A stretch of DNA of 64,000 nucleotides from Rhizobium sp. 007 (GTDB taxonomy: Bacteria; Pseudomonadota; Alphaproteobacteria; Rhizobiales; Rhizobiaceae), in the NCBI RefSeq assembly GCF_015353075.1, contig NZ_CP064187.1:1860001-1924000 (forward strand), in the 5' to 3' direction. The notes below the pieces were generated by a model. That model did not search any database and was not told the DNA's origin. It was given only the letters and a program-made list of their open reading frames with translations. Both the position numbers and the translations under genes were made by a program. Positions 9,364 through 20,979 of this stretch are shown one piece after another; within the stretch, counting starts at the first letter, position 1, and every line of letters starts with the position of its first letter.

Positions 9364-10536
9364 TCACGCCTTCAAAAACTGCGAGCCCTTGTCGAAGCTC
9401 AATCCGGGGAAAATCTTGCCCGTCAGGTCCCCGGCCGTCACGTCGAACTGCCGGTAGAGCATCGCGGCGGCAATCTCGCGCACGTCGGCCGTCGGCATCA
9501 GGTCGCGGTCGTCGAGCAGTTGGCCGGCGCCAATGCCGGGCCATTTACCGAGAATGCGTCCGCCATGGATCGCCCCGCCCGCCAGCACCGCGCAGCCGCC
9601 GGTGCCGTGGTCGGTGCCGCCGGAGCCGTTCTGACGCACGGTGCGGCCAAATTCCGTCATCGCCAGCACCACGGTCTTCGACCAGACCTCCGGACCGAGC
9701 GTCGCTTTCAGTGTATTGATCGCCTGTGACAGATCCTCTACCGGCCGTTTGAACTGCCCAGTCTGTGCCACATGCGTATCCCAGCCGGTGATCGAGAAGC
9801 TCGCGATGCGGTAGTCGCCCTTCAGCATATTGCCGGCGAGCGTCGCAACGTCGGCGATCTTCTCGCCGCGCTTGCCGTCCGGCTCGGTGATCATCGCCGC
9901 ATTGTTCGCGCGCGTCGCCTCTTCCATCGCCTTGGCAAAGGCCGGATCGCCGGCATAGAGCCGCATCAGGAACTGCATCTCGTCCTTCGCCGTTCCGAGA
10001 TTGGAATCCGAGGCCCAGACGTCGACATTGTTCGGGCCCGAAAGGATCAGCTCCGTCGAGGTATTCACGTCGATCGCCTTGCGGGCATCCGAGCGCGGGA
10101 TCACCGAAAGCGCCCGGTTCAGCCAGCCGGTCTTCTCCTCGGCCACATGTTCGCCGCCCGATTCCAGCATGTCCTGCCCGTCGAAATGGCTGCGCTGGTC
10201 GCGATAGGGCGTCGAAACCGCATGCACGAAGGCAAGCTCCCTTCTCTTCCAGAGCGGCATCAGGTCGGCCGCCGCCGGATTGAGCCCGAAATGCCCGTCG
10301 AGGTCGAGAAGCCCCTTGTCCGGCGTCAGCGCCAACGTCGGCCTCAGCGCCGCAAAAGCTGCGTCGCCGTAGGGCTGCACGAGGTCGAGGCCGTCCATCG
10401 CGCCGCGCAGCACGATGGTTACGAAGCGGTTGTCGCCGGGCATGGCGGCGAAGGTGACCGGCGTGAAGATCGGAACGGCAGCAAGGCAACAGGCGGAAGC
10501 GAGAAAGCCGCGGCGGGAAAGCGTAATCTCGGTCAT
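9364..10536 (-). CDS. DUF1501 domain protein (Tat-exported, sulfatase-like fold)
   Basis: 390 residues. The N-terminus has the twin-arginine motif LSRRGFLASA followed by a hydrophobic stretch, so export in folded form is expected. The body is a DUF1501 domain: FVTIVLRGAMDGLDLVQPYG early, SITGWDTHVAQTGQF in the middle and FGRTVRQNGSGGTDHGTGG near residue 300. The conserved Asp/His residues of the last two motifs resemble alkaline-phosphatase-superfamily metal sites. The enzyme activity is not known. It is the second gene of a pair with the DUF1800 gene (9-base gap), a pairing seen widely in bacteria. Confidence 0.9.
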   Translation of the reverse strand: MTEITLSRRGFLASACCLAAVPIFTPVTFAAMPGDNRFVTIVLRGAMDGLDLVQPYGDAAFAALRPTLALTPDKGLLDLDGHFGLNPAAADLMPLWKRRELAFVHAVSTPYRDQRSHFDGQDMLESGGEHVAEEKTGWLNRALSVIPRSDARKAIDVNTSTELILSGPNNVDVWASDSNLGTAKDEMQFLMRLYAGDPAFAKAMEEATRANNAAMITEPDGKRGEKIADVATLAGNMLKGDYRIASFSITGWDTHVAQTGQFKRPVEDLSQAINTLKATLGPEVWSKTVVLAMTEFGRTVRQNGSGGTDHGTGGCAVLAGGAIHGGRILGKWPGIGAGQLLDDRDLMPTADVREIAAAMLYRQFDVTAGDLTGKIFPGLSFDKGSQFLKA

Positions 10537-10545
10537 GACCAGCTC

Positions 10546-12066
10546 CTATCGGCGGTTGAATTCGGGGGAAGCAAGAACCAGCGTCAGGCCGCTGATCTTG
10601 CTCGGCGCCTGCGAAACCACGCGGATCGTCTCGTCGCGCGCCGCATCGGCAAGCGTCGACCTTAGGAATTCGCGCGGATCCTCGTCCTTGCCGAACTGGG
10701 CGCAAGCGCGCCGCGCCCAGGCAAGCCGCTCGGCAAGCTGGCTCGCCGTTATCCAGGCGGAGAAATTCTCCTCGAAGCCTGCGGGGCTCGGCGGCAGCCA
10801 GGTCGGCTGGCCCATACGGCGAAGCGCACCCTGCCCCAGCGCCCGCTCCGTCTGGAAAGCCTTGCGCCGCTTGGACTTGGCTTCATTGACAGGATCGGGC
10901 GCCATTGCGCCCGCATCGCCGCCCATGGCATTGTCCTGTCCCGCCATGTCCTTCGGCGGCGCCATCACATCGTCGTCGTCTTCCTGATCGGCCTTCATGA
11001 AGTCGCCAGCAATACCGTTGCCGCTGCCGGCGTTCAGCGCCCGCAAGCCCGTCACTACATAGTCGAACGGCTGGCGCGCCTTCGCGCCCTCGGCGCGCCA
11101 CGCTGCGGGATGGTCGAGCATTGCGCCATAAACGGCCGTCAGGTCGCCGTCCGTCCGTTTCCAGACATCCGCCATCGCCGTCACCATCTCCTCCGGCGGC
11201 TGATCGGAGATGAAGTGAGCCGCGAGCTTGCGGCTGATATGCTGCGCCGTCTTCGGATGGACAGCGAGATCGTCAAGCAGCGCCAGATAGTCTTTCCGCG
11301 ACCGTTTCGCGCCGCCATAGCTGACACCGAGAACCGTATGTCTGCCGGGCTCCGAAATGCCGGGACGGAAAGCCGCGTCCATCTCCTCGCGATCGATCGT
11401 CAGCCCGGTCAGCACCATCGCCGCGGCGCGCACGTCGGCCTGCGTGTAGCCACTGCCCGCACCCAGCGTATGCAGTTCCAGCAGTTCGCGGCCGAGGTTC
11501 TCGTTGAGACCCTTCTTCTGCTTCATGCCGCGGGCCGATTCCGGCCCCTGCGATTGCGCCTGATCGAGATAGATGAGCATCGCCGGATGCTCCGTCGCGA
11601 CCCGCAGCAGGTCGCGGAACGATCCGCCGATACTGGGCCGGATCGCCTCCGCCTCGTAAAGCGGCACGATCATCCGCATCGGCAGGCTTTTGTTCGCGCT
11701 CGTCGAGAAATGATTGGTCCAGAAGGTCGCAAGCCGCTCGTAGAATCCGTTCGGCGAAAGCACGGCCTGCATGAGCCGCGCGTCGGCGTCGCGCTGGAAC
11801 CCCTGCTCCTGCTTCTGGATCGCTTTGCGCCTTTTCCGGCGCAACTCATCGTCGCTGCCGCTCTGGCGCAGCTCCCGGAGCCGGACCTGCAGATCGACAA
11901 TCTGCTGATGGCGTCCATCGATGCCGCCGGCCGGAAAAGACGGCGCGCGCAGTGCGGCGTCCTTCACCTGACCAAGCAGTTGATCCTTGTTCTGCGGCGG
12001 CGCCTCGCCCGGCCGGAATCCATAGCCGAACCGGATCGCCGCCATCGTCTGGAAAGAGAGGCTCAT
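10546..12066 (-). CDS. DUF1800 domain protein
   Basis: 506 residues belonging to the DUF1800 family. Recognisable blocks are AAIRFGYGFRPGE at the N-terminus, FYERLATFWTNHFSTSANK, then KKGLNENLGRELLELHTLG (the strongest family signature), YTQADVRAAAMVLTG and HISRKLAAHFISD. No signal peptide is seen; the DUF1501 partner carries the Tat signal instead. A charged Gly/Asp-rich insert (residues about 350-395) sits before the last domain block. The start has an AGGAGGTGACC ribosome site. Function unknown; the invariant pairing suggests that the two proteins act together in the envelope. Confidence 0.9.
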   Translation of the reverse strand: MSLSFQTMAAIRFGYGFRPGEAPPQNKDQLLGQVKDAALRAPSFPAGGIDGRHQQIVDLQVRLRELRQSGSDDELRRKRRKAIQKQEQGFQRDADARLMQAVLSPNGFYERLATFWTNHFSTSANKSLPMRMIVPLYEAEAIRPSIGGSFRDLLRVATEHPAMLIYLDQAQSQGPESARGMKQKKGLNENLGRELLELHTLGAGSGYTQADVRAAAMVLTGLTIDREEMDAAFRPGISEPGRHTVLGVSYGGAKRSRKDYLALLDDLAVHPKTAQHISRKLAAHFISDQPPEEMVTAMADVWKRTDGDLTAVYGAMLDHPAAWRAEGAKARQPFDYVVTGLRALNAGSGNGIAGDFMKADQEDDDDVMAPPKDMAGQDNAMGGDAGAMAPDPVNEAKSKRRKAFQTERALGQGALRRMGQPTWLPPSPAGFEENFSAWITASQLAERLAWARRACAQFGKDEDPREFLRSTLADAARDETIRVVSQAPSKISGLTLVLASPEFNRR

Positions 12067-12176
12067 GACCGGTCACCTCCTGATCACTGAATGGTGACAG
12101 CCTCCCAGCCAAATGCGTCAGCAATTCGGTAGATTTCCCCACATGGACTATTTGTAATCCATTAGAAAGGTAGCGT

Positions 12177-12530
12177 TCATGCGCGGAAGATGAAGGAGGC
12201 GCCGACGGCGATCAGCGCAAAGCCGATGGCGTGATTCCAGGTCAGGTTCTCGCCAAGCCAGAAAACCGAAAAACCGGAGAAGACCATCAGCGTGATCACC
12301 TCCTGCATCGTCTTCAACTGCGCCGTCGTATAGACCGCCGAGCCGATACGGTTCGCTGGCACCGCCAGGCAGTATTCGAAGAAGGCAATCCCCCAACTCG
12401 CGACGATGGCAAGGGCGATCGCACTGCCCTTGTGCTTCAGGTGCCCGTACCAGGCAAAGGTCATGAAGATGTTGGAGGCGAAAAGCATGACGACAGGCCA
12501 GATGGCGGCGGGGCTTAGCGAAAAATACAT
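12177..12530 (-). CDS. DUF486 (DMT-like) four-helix membrane protein
   Basis: 117 residues with four hydrophobic helices, matching the DUF486 family, a half-size relative of drug/metabolite transporters. Landmarks are LFASNIFMTFAWYGHLK, SWGIAFFEYCLAVPANRIG and the C-terminal WNHAIGFALIAVGASFIFRA. Similar small proteins work as dimers, but the substrate is unknown. The frame continues upstream into the neighbouring YCII gene, but family similarity begins at the ATG at 12530. The ribosome site there is weak. Confidence 0.85.
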   Translation of the reverse strand: MYFSLSPAAIWPVVMLFASNIFMTFAWYGHLKHKGSAIALAIVASWGIAFFEYCLAVPANRIGSAVYTTAQLKTMQEVITLMVFSGFSVFWLGENLTWNHAIGFALIAVGASFIFRA

Positions 12531-12672
12531 GGGCGAATCCGATGGGAGAAAACTTGCGCCAGCTTGTATCTCCAAATAGCCATGGCTCAAGGGGCCATGG
12601 CGACATGCCGCAGCCCTCTCCACCGAAGACGCCGGTATAGCGGTGCGAATGCCACCGCCGACAGCTCGGGCG

Positions 12673-13056
12673 CTAACCCTCGTCCTCCGATGCCAGTGGC
12701 GCACCAGGGAGATAAAGCGAGATCGGCCGGATTTCATAGACCGCGGAGGGATTGGCGCGGCGCAGGTCGCGCGCTGCGGCGACGGCTGCCTCAAGCGTTG
12801 GATAATCCACGACGTAGAAGCCGAGCAATTGCTCCTTGGTTTCAGCAAAGGGGCCGTCGGTGATCATGCCGGCACCCGTCCCCCGCAAGGTCACGGCGCG
12901 CGCCGTCGGGCCAAGCCGCGCAGCCGGTCCCAAATGCTTCTCCTCGACGAGGCGATCATTGACCTGGAGCAGTTCGCTCATCAGCGCTGCATCCTCCTCT
13001 TTGGTCCAGGATTCGACCACTTTCTCTTCGTGATAGGCCAGGATGGCGTAAAGCAT
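12673..13056 (-). CDS. YCII-related (DGPF) domain protein
   Basis: 127 residues with the YCII/DGPF fold. The N-terminus MLYAILAYHEEKVVESWT is followed by GPAARLGPTARAVTLRG and ITDGPFAETKEQLLGFYVVD, the DGPF motif that names the family. Such proteins are often encoded beside ECF sigma factors, but none is visible here. The start at 13056 has an AAGGAGAG ribosome site. The C-terminal residues after IRPISLYLPG are variable. Its function is not known; a ferredoxin-like dimer with a possible catalytic His-Asp pair is the family model. Confidence 0.9.
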   Translation of the reverse strand: MLYAILAYHEEKVVESWTKEEDAALMSELLQVNDRLVEEKHLGPAARLGPTARAVTLRGTGAGMITDGPFAETKEQLLGFYVVDYPTLEAAVAAARDLRRANPSAVYEIRPISLYLPGAPLASEDEG

Positions 13057-13201
13057 GGAATGTCTCTCCTTGTGTCATTTTCCGCCACTCGAACGTCATC
13101 GCACAAAATCCTCACAGTCCAAGCGGATTCGACTGAAGCCAGAAACTGAATGCATGCGTTGATTACATAGGACGGATACCTGGCGAGCAAGTTCGCCCGA
13201 T

Positions 13202-13399
13202 TCAAATACTGCGGTCCTGTGGCCAAAAACCCGTCCTATCGCAAGCCACCCAACAATAGATCATAAGACAATGACCAGATTTTCGACCGATGCTGTGGTG
13301 CGCTTCGCTCGATTCGAGCCGGGCGACGAGCAGGAACGTGCAGCCGAACGTCAGCATCATGACCGGCAGCAGAAAAGCGAAATTGTCAGTGGAAGCCAT
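13202..13399 (-). CDS. Small open frame with one N-terminal membrane helix, possible truncated gene
   Basis: 65 residues from an ATG at 13399 with GCGAGGG upstream. The N-terminus has a single membrane helix (FAFLLPVMMLTFGCTFLLVA) followed by a short basic tail with no recognisable domain. The helix-then-RLES start resembles the beginning of membrane-anchored diguanylate cyclases of rhizobia, so this could be the leftover 5' end of such a gene. That is a weak impression. It could also be a chance frame. Confidence 0.3.
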   Translation of the reverse strand: MASTDNFAFLLPVMMLTFGCTFLLVARLESSEAHHSIGRKSGHCLMIYCWVACDRTGFWPQDRSI

Positions 13400-13524
13400 C
13401 AAACCCTCGCGGCGGGACGCAATAGCTGATCTCCGCGCGAAAAACATTAGCGTCGGGCGGTTAAGAGGGGCCCATGGCAAGACGATGAGGAACCCGGCGC
13501 ACATCGCGCCAGGTCCCTCGCCGT

Positions 13525-14775
13525 TCAGCTGTGCAAAACGCCCTGCGGCGTTTCGGCCTCCTCCGTGCCGAAACGCACGTTCTTCTTCTCGTAGCCGAAG
13601 CCGGAAAGAAGCGCGACGGCTACCGCCACCGCGCTGGCGACGATCAGCAGCGCCGTCGCATAGTCGCCGTTCCAGCGCGCCGCGAGCCCCGCCTGCATCG
13701 TGGCGTTGCCGGAGGCAAGCAGGTTGCCGAGCTGGTAGGCGAAACCCGGGAAGGTGCCGCGCACCTCGTCGGGCGACAGCTCGTTGAGATGCACCGGCAC
13801 GATGCCCCAGGCGCCCTGCACGAAGAACTGCATCACGAAGGCGCCGACGGCGAGCAGCACCGGCCCCGGCGCATGGACCCAGATCGGCGCAACGGGCACG
13901 GCAAGCAGCGCGGCGATGACGATCGCCCGCTTCCGTCCGATCCGCTGCGATAGCTGGCCGAAGAACAGCCCGCCGCAGATCGCGCCGATATTGTAGACGA
14001 TGGCGATTGCGCCGGTCGTGTAGCTGTCGTAGTTGCGCTGCGTTTCCAGGAAGGTCGGGTAGATGTCCTGCGTGCCGTGGCTCAAAAAGTTGAATGCCGT
14101 CATCAGCAGCACCGACCAGACGAACAGCGGAATGTTTTCCCTGAGGATGGTGAGGAACGGCCGCCGTCCCTCCGCCTGCCGCTTCAGGAAGACCGGGCTT
14201 TCGGTGACATTGCGGCGGATATAGAGCACGAGAAGCGCCGGCAGCGCGCCGACGAAGAACATGCCGCGCCAACCGATCACCGGAAAGAGCAGGAAGAAGA
14301 CGATCGAGGCGACGAGATAGCCGGAGGGATAGCCCGCCTGCAGGATGCCGGAGACGATACCGCGGCTCTCCTCCGGCACGGTCTCCATGACCAGCGAGGC
14401 GCCTACGCCCCATTCCCCGCCCATGGCGATGCCGTAGAATCCGCGCAGCACGAGGAACATGGTCAGGCCCGTCGAGAATCCGGTCAGGAATTCGAACAGC
14501 GAATAGAGCAGCACGTCGGCCATCAGCGTCACGCGCCGCCCGAACCTGTCGGCCGCAAGCCCGAAAATCAGCGCGCCCACCGCCCGCATCGCAAGCGTCA
14601 GGAAGATCGCCACCGAAACAGCCGGGACGTCGGTGTGGAACTCCTCGGCGATATGCTTGAGAACGAAAACGAGAATGAAGAAATCGAAGGCATCGAGCGT
14701 CCAGCCGAGATAGCTGGCAATGACGGTGTTGCGCTGCTGCTGGCTGAGCGCCCGTAGGCTTTCCAATGCGGACAT
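13525..14775 (-). CDS. MFS transporter, metabolite:H+ symporter type
   Basis: 416 residues with about 12 membrane helices. The N-terminus SYLGWTLDAFDFFILVFVLK and the loop FGLAADRFGRRVTLMADVLL (the MFS motif between helices 2 and 3) place it with the carboxylate/sugar-acid symporters (sialic acid, lactate and aromatic acid groups). The segment YGIAMGGEWGVGASLVME is a further hallmark. The start at 14775 has a GGAGGAAG ribosome site; the frame runs 51 codons further up without family similarity. No catabolic gene adjoins it, so the substrate cannot be guessed beyond a small carboxylate or sugar acid. Confidence 0.9.
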   Translation of the reverse strand: MSALESLRALSQQQRNTVIASYLGWTLDAFDFFILVFVLKHIAEEFHTDVPAVSVAIFLTLAMRAVGALIFGLAADRFGRRVTLMADVLLYSLFEFLTGFSTGLTMFLVLRGFYGIAMGGEWGVGASLVMETVPEESRGIVSGILQAGYPSGYLVASIVFFLLFPVIGWRGMFFVGALPALLVLYIRRNVTESPVFLKRQAEGRRPFLTILRENIPLFVWSVLLMTAFNFLSHGTQDIYPTFLETQRNYDSYTTGAIAIVYNIGAICGGLFFGQLSQRIGRKRAIVIAALLAVPVAPIWVHAPGPVLLAVGAFVMQFFVQGAWGIVPVHLNELSPDEVRGTFPGFAYQLGNLLASGNATMQAGLAARWNGDYATALLIVASAVAVAVALLSGFGYEKKNVRFGTEEAETPQGVLHS

Positions 14776-14962
14776 TATGCTTCCTCCGTCCGAAAGCGGC
14801 GGCGAGGCGGGCAATGTCCGGATGCCGTCGAAGAGAGGTTGGCCCGGAACCGGGGTTGCCGGATGGCAACGCCGGACAACGGCAGCACTCCTGCCCTTGT
14901 TCCGTGCCTGCGACAGTTTGACCGCCACAAAGCACCGGCCCGGCCGGCCGTGCCCGTTCGCC

Positions 14963-15622
14963 TCAGCTCAGGTTCCTGCGCCGCTCAAGCTCCGCCGCGG
15001 TCGGCTGTTCGAATTCGAATGAGCCGGTGACGACGTCGCCGTCGCGGACGTATTTGTTGATCGTGACGCCGGATCCGGAGACCTTCGATCCGACGAGTTT
15101 CAGCGCGCCCGCAAAGGCACCGTCGCCGAACAATTTCTTGCCCTTCCCGAGCACGACCGGAAAGAAGAAGACATTGATTTCATCGACCAGGTCGTTTCTG
15201 AACAGGGTCTGCAGAAAGTCGGTCGAGCCCTGTGTCAGAAGATCCGGCCCCTCCCCGCTTTTCAGCGTCCTGAGTGCGCCGACCACGTCGGCCCCGAGCA
15301 CCCGGCTGTTCTGCCAGCTGAGCATGAAGTCCGGATTGCGGGTCGCGACATATTTGGTGATTCGGTCGAACAGCGGGCCGATCGGGTCGTCGGCAGCGAC
15401 ATAGGGCCAATGCGCGGCGAAAATATCGTATGTCTTACGGCCGAGCAGAAGATCGAACGGCCGTGCGAACATCTCGCCCACGGCCTTTCCCATCGCCGCG
15501 TCGAAATAAGGGGCAACCCAGCCGCCGTACTTGAAGCCCCCGACGGGATCTTCATCTGGGCCGCCCGGGGCCTGCATGACGCCGTCGAGACTGACAAATG
15601 CACCGGTGATGATCTTTCTCAT
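14963..15622 (-). CDS. RibD C-terminal / dihydrofolate-reductase-fold protein
   Basis: 219 residues with the RibD_C reductase fold. KIITGAFVSLDGVMQAPGGP is the N-terminal nucleotide-binding strand, DLLLGRKTYDIFAAHWP is the second motif, and LTQGSTDFLQTLFRNDLVDE with VVLGKGKKLF form the C-terminal part. Such stand-alone proteins are expected to bind NADPH and reduce an unknown substrate; they are not the riboflavin enzyme itself, because the deaminase domain is missing. The start at 15622 has AAGGAA upstream. A 13-base tandem repeat begins 30 bases before the start and could influence expression. Confidence 0.88.
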   Translation of the reverse strand: MRKIITGAFVSLDGVMQAPGGPDEDPVGGFKYGGWVAPYFDAAMGKAVGEMFARPFDLLLGRKTYDIFAAHWPYVAADDPIGPLFDRITKYVATRNPDFMLSWQNSRVLGADVVGALRTLKSGEGPDLLTQGSTDFLQTLFRNDLVDEINVFFFPVVLGKGKKLFGDGAFAGALKLVGSKVSGSGVTINKYVRDGDVVTGSFEFEQPTAAELERRRNLS

Positions 15623-15652
15623 ATCTGCGTTCCTTAGTGGCGCCAGTGGCCC

Positions 15653-15714
15653 GTTAGATGCCCCCGTTACATGCCCCCGTTAGATGCCCCCGTTACATGC
15701 CCCCGTTACATGCC
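15653..15714. repeat. 13-bp tandem repeat, five units
   Basis: Five head-to-tail copies of GTTASATGCCCCC (S = G or C) start at 15653, 15666, 15679, 15692 and 15705; the last is incomplete. The units alternate GTTAGATG and GTTACATG, in the order G, C, G, C, C. The array lies between the RibD-like gene and the IS200/IS605-type element, about 30-92 bases upstream of the RibD-like start. Confidence 0.9.
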
Positions 15715-15806
15715 AAGGACGTGGGGCAGTTGTCCGCGCCGACAACGGCCGGGAAAAAATGGCCCGGGAAAAAATTGATCGGCACTATTCACCAAATCCG
15801 AACGAT

Positions 15807-16265
15807 TCACCGTGAACCTCGCGGGATACCCCGGCGTTCAGGCCGGGGAGGAACGCGAGAGCGGCCTTGGGCCGCTTCCCGCTGGGATTTGACATATTCG
15901 GCGATCACCGAGAGCGGTGCGCCGCCACAGCTTGCCGCAAAGGAGGACGGCGACCACAAAACGCCCTTGTGGTAGCGCCCGGTGATTTCCCGGCGGCTCT
16001 CGCGCAGACGTCGGCTGGATACGCCGTTGCGGCTGTTGACCAGCTTCGACAGGGCGATCTTCGGAGGGTCATGCACCCGCAGGGGAACATGATCGTCCTC
16101 GCCGTCGCATTCGATCAATTCGGCCTCGAAGTCGCGACACAGCTTGGCGACGATGCGCCGCAGGTGGCGGATTGCCGGTTCTGACAGAACGTCACGGCGG
16201 TATTTCGTGACAAAGACCAAATGACCATGGAGCATGTAGACGACATGCCTGCCGGTGCGATCCAC
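15807..16265 (-). pseudogene. tnpA: IS200/IS605 Y1 transposase TnpA, catalytic His lost
   Basis: 152 codons from a GTG at 16265 with an AGGAG ribosome site. HLVFVTKYRRDVLSEPAIRH, LIECDGEDDH, ALSKLVNS, GVSSRRLRESR and KGVLWSPSSFAASCGG make it a clear TnpA of the HUH superfamily. The expected HVHL metal-binding motif reads HVPL here, so the second His is replaced by Pro, and the next residues are also altered (LRVHDPP). The usual SPSYF reads SPSSF. The likely catalytic Tyr in IAEYVKSQ is still present. The protein is open but should be catalytically dead. Its last codons run through the left-end hairpin. Confidence 0.85.
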
Positions 16266-16301
16266 GGTTGCGCTCCTTGGAGCAATTGATAGAATCGTAA
16301 C

Positions 16302-17548
16302 ATGATCCACCGCGCTTTCCGCTACAAGCTCGCTCCGACCGCCGAACAGGAAGTCCTGTTGCGGCAGTTCGCGGGTGTTGTGCGGCTGGTCTATAATCTG
16401 GCGCTGGAGCAGCGCAGGGACTGGTGGCGGCATTACCGGCGGCAGACCGGGAACCGCTTGAACGACATCGCCCAGGCGCGGGAATTGACCGCACTGCGGG
16501 CCGCGTTCGACTGGATTGCCGCCGTGCATGTGACGCCCCAGCAGCAGGCCCTGCGCGATCTGGATAAGGCGTATGCCAACTTCTTCGCGGGGCGCGCAGG
16601 ATATCCCTCGCGGCCCGCAAGAAGGGCGTGAACGGCGCCTTCCGCTTTCAGGGGCGGGAGATCGAGGTCAAGCGCCTGAACGGCAAGTGGTCCGCCGCGC
16701 GCCTTCCCAAGATCGGCTGGGTGAAGTTCCGCGACACGCGGCTCCTGCGTGGCAAGACCATGAATGTGACGGTGAGCCTGGCGGCGAACGGCTGGCACAT
16801 CGCCTTCGCCTGCGAAATCGACCATGCCGTCCCGCAAAACGATTTGCCCGCCGTGGGGATCGACCGGGGCGTGGCGAACACGCTGACGCTTTCGACCGGG
16901 GAGCATTGGTGGATGCCTGCCGGCCTTGCGGAGATCGAGCCAGGAAGCGCCGGGCAGCGCGTTCTGGCGCGGCGCAAGCGCGGGTCGCGTCGCCACGCGA
17001 AGGCCCGCCGCCGCGTTGCCGCCTTGCAGGCCCGTGCTGCCCGCATCCGGCAGGATTGGCGGCACAAGGCCAGTCTTGATATCGCCCGTCGCTTCGCAAC
17101 GGTCGTGCTGGAAGACCTCGCCACGCGCAACATGACGCGCAGCGCCAGGGGAACCGTGGACGCGCCCGGAACCAACGTCTGCCAGAAGGCGGGCCTGAAC
17201 CGGGCGATCCTCGAACAAGGCTGGCACGGCTTTGAAACCGTGTTGGCCTACAAGCTCGAAGAACGGGGCGGATACCTGTGCAAGGTCGATCCCCGCCACA
17301 CCTCGCAGACCTGTTCGGCCTGCGCAGCCGTGGACAGGGAAAGCCGCGAAAGCCAAGCGTCTTTCCGCTGTTGCCAATGCGGCTTGCGCGCCCATGCCGA
17401 CCACAATGCTGCAATCAACATCCTGCGTCGGAACACGGCGTCTATGATCGTGGAGGAAGGGCAGCCGCTCTCCGTTGAAGCGATAACCATCGGCGGAGCT
17501 TCGCGCCCCCTCGGAAATCCCCCGCTCTCAAGCGGGGGGAGATGTTAA
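16302..17548 (+). pseudogene. tnpB: TnpB RNA-guided nuclease gene with a frameshift
   Basis: Two overlapping frames together make one TnpB of about 410 residues. The first part (16302-16631) starts MIHRAFRYKLAPTAEQEVLL, the standard N-terminal helix-turn-helix. It then stops at a TGA. The rest continues in the -1 frame, with in-frame similarity beginning before the GTG at 16628 (RKKGVNGAFRFQGREIEVKR). All RuvC residues survive: Asp in VGIDRGVAN, Glu in VVLEDLATRN, Asp in AHADHNAAINIL. The zinc ribbon has its four Cys in CSAC and CCQCG. The shift lies around 16598-16615, without a classical slippery heptamer, so mutation is likelier than programmed frameshifting. TnpB proteins use an RNA from the right end of the element to cut DNA and aid retention. 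Confidence 0.88.
17519..17538 (+). other. Right-end hairpin of the IS element
   Basis: Perfect 8-base stem CCCCCGCT / AGCGGGGG with a CTCA loop, inside the last codons of tnpB. By analogy with IS605 elements it is the right-end recognition hairpin. It may also form part of the guide RNA (omega RNA) whose variable end would read the flank beginning about 17545. No T-run follows. Confidence 0.65.
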
Positions 17549-17610
17549 TCGTTTCCCTTTTGTACTCTTTGCCTCTTCCCTTTAGCGCTGACTCTCTCCA
17601 TATTCCGCGC

Positions 17611-20685
<3,075 letters not shown>

Positions 20686-20696
20686 ACTTCCTCCCC

Positions 20697-20717
20697 ATCC
20701 CGGGTTCGGTCCGGGAT
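20697..20717. repeat. Palindromic hairpin just after uvrB
   Basis: ATCCCGG...CCGGGAT-type palindrome that starts 12 bases after the uvrB stop. It has the same GGATCC-rich edge as the CCTCGGG-type repeats and may be a divergent member of that family. It could act as the 3' end hairpin of the uvrB mRNA, although no T-run follows. Confidence 0.6.
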
Positions 20718-20930
20718 CCAGCCACCGGGCGTCGGCGCGGTGAATGACCCTTTTTCTATGCACCCTTCAGCCAAGCCACTGATCGATGTGCAGCACCTTG
20801 TCGGAAGTCGTTGTCGATCACGACATGCGAAAGCAGCTTCCGACCGACGGTCCATAATGCGCGCATATGATCCGTATCCTCATGCCTGCGATGCGCCTGC
20901 GAGGATCGATATCCAGAATTGGGCGTTAGC

Positions 20931-20966
20931 ATGGATCCTCGGGTCAAGCTCGAGGATGACCGAGAG
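20931..20966 (-). repeat. Palindromic repeat (CCTCGGG type), copy 2
   Basis: Inverted copy of the 20535-20575 element: TGGATCCTCGGGTCAAGC is shared with the reverse complement of the first copy, as is the following CGAGGATGAC. It lies between uvrB and the J-domain gene, 14 bases beyond that gene's stop. Confidence 0.8.
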
Positions 20967-20979
20967 CTGTGGAGCGCCC

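Larger units (their letters stand above)
15795..17545. mobile_element. IS200/IS605-type element with divergent tnpA and tnpB
   Basis: A Y1-transposase gene (leftward) and an accessory tnpB gene (rightward) start 36 bases apart and diverge, the classic IS605 arrangement. Hairpins lie near each outer end: CCCCGGC...GCCGGGG at 15829-15848 and CCCCCGCT...AGCGGGGG at 17519-17538. IS605 elements carry such subterminal hairpins instead of inverted repeats and do not duplicate the target. The exact ends are therefore estimates. Both genes are damaged (see their entries). The right end is only about 65 bases before the uvrB start codon. Confidence 0.85.

Noticed and set aside
9545..10705. Long open frame overlapping DUF1501 and the end of DUF1800
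   Set aside because: Arg/Gly/Ala-rich translation without motifs; the two real genes account for the region.
13400..14935. Second long minus-strand frame overlapping the MFS transporter
   Set aside because: Off-frame shadow of the transporter; only its last 65 codons (13202-13399) were kept, as a doubtful separate ORF.
15653..15714. CRISPR array
   Set aside because: Units are only 13 bases, directly abutting, with no spacers and no cas genes nearby.
16595..16631. Programmed frameshift in tnpB
   Set aside because: No slippery heptamer or downstream structure is obvious, and TnpB is not known to use frameshifting; mutation is the simpler reading.
17545..17610. uvrB start at the ATG at 17542
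   Set aside because: Its first 23 codons fall in the IS end and an AT-rich leader and do not resemble UvrB N-termini.
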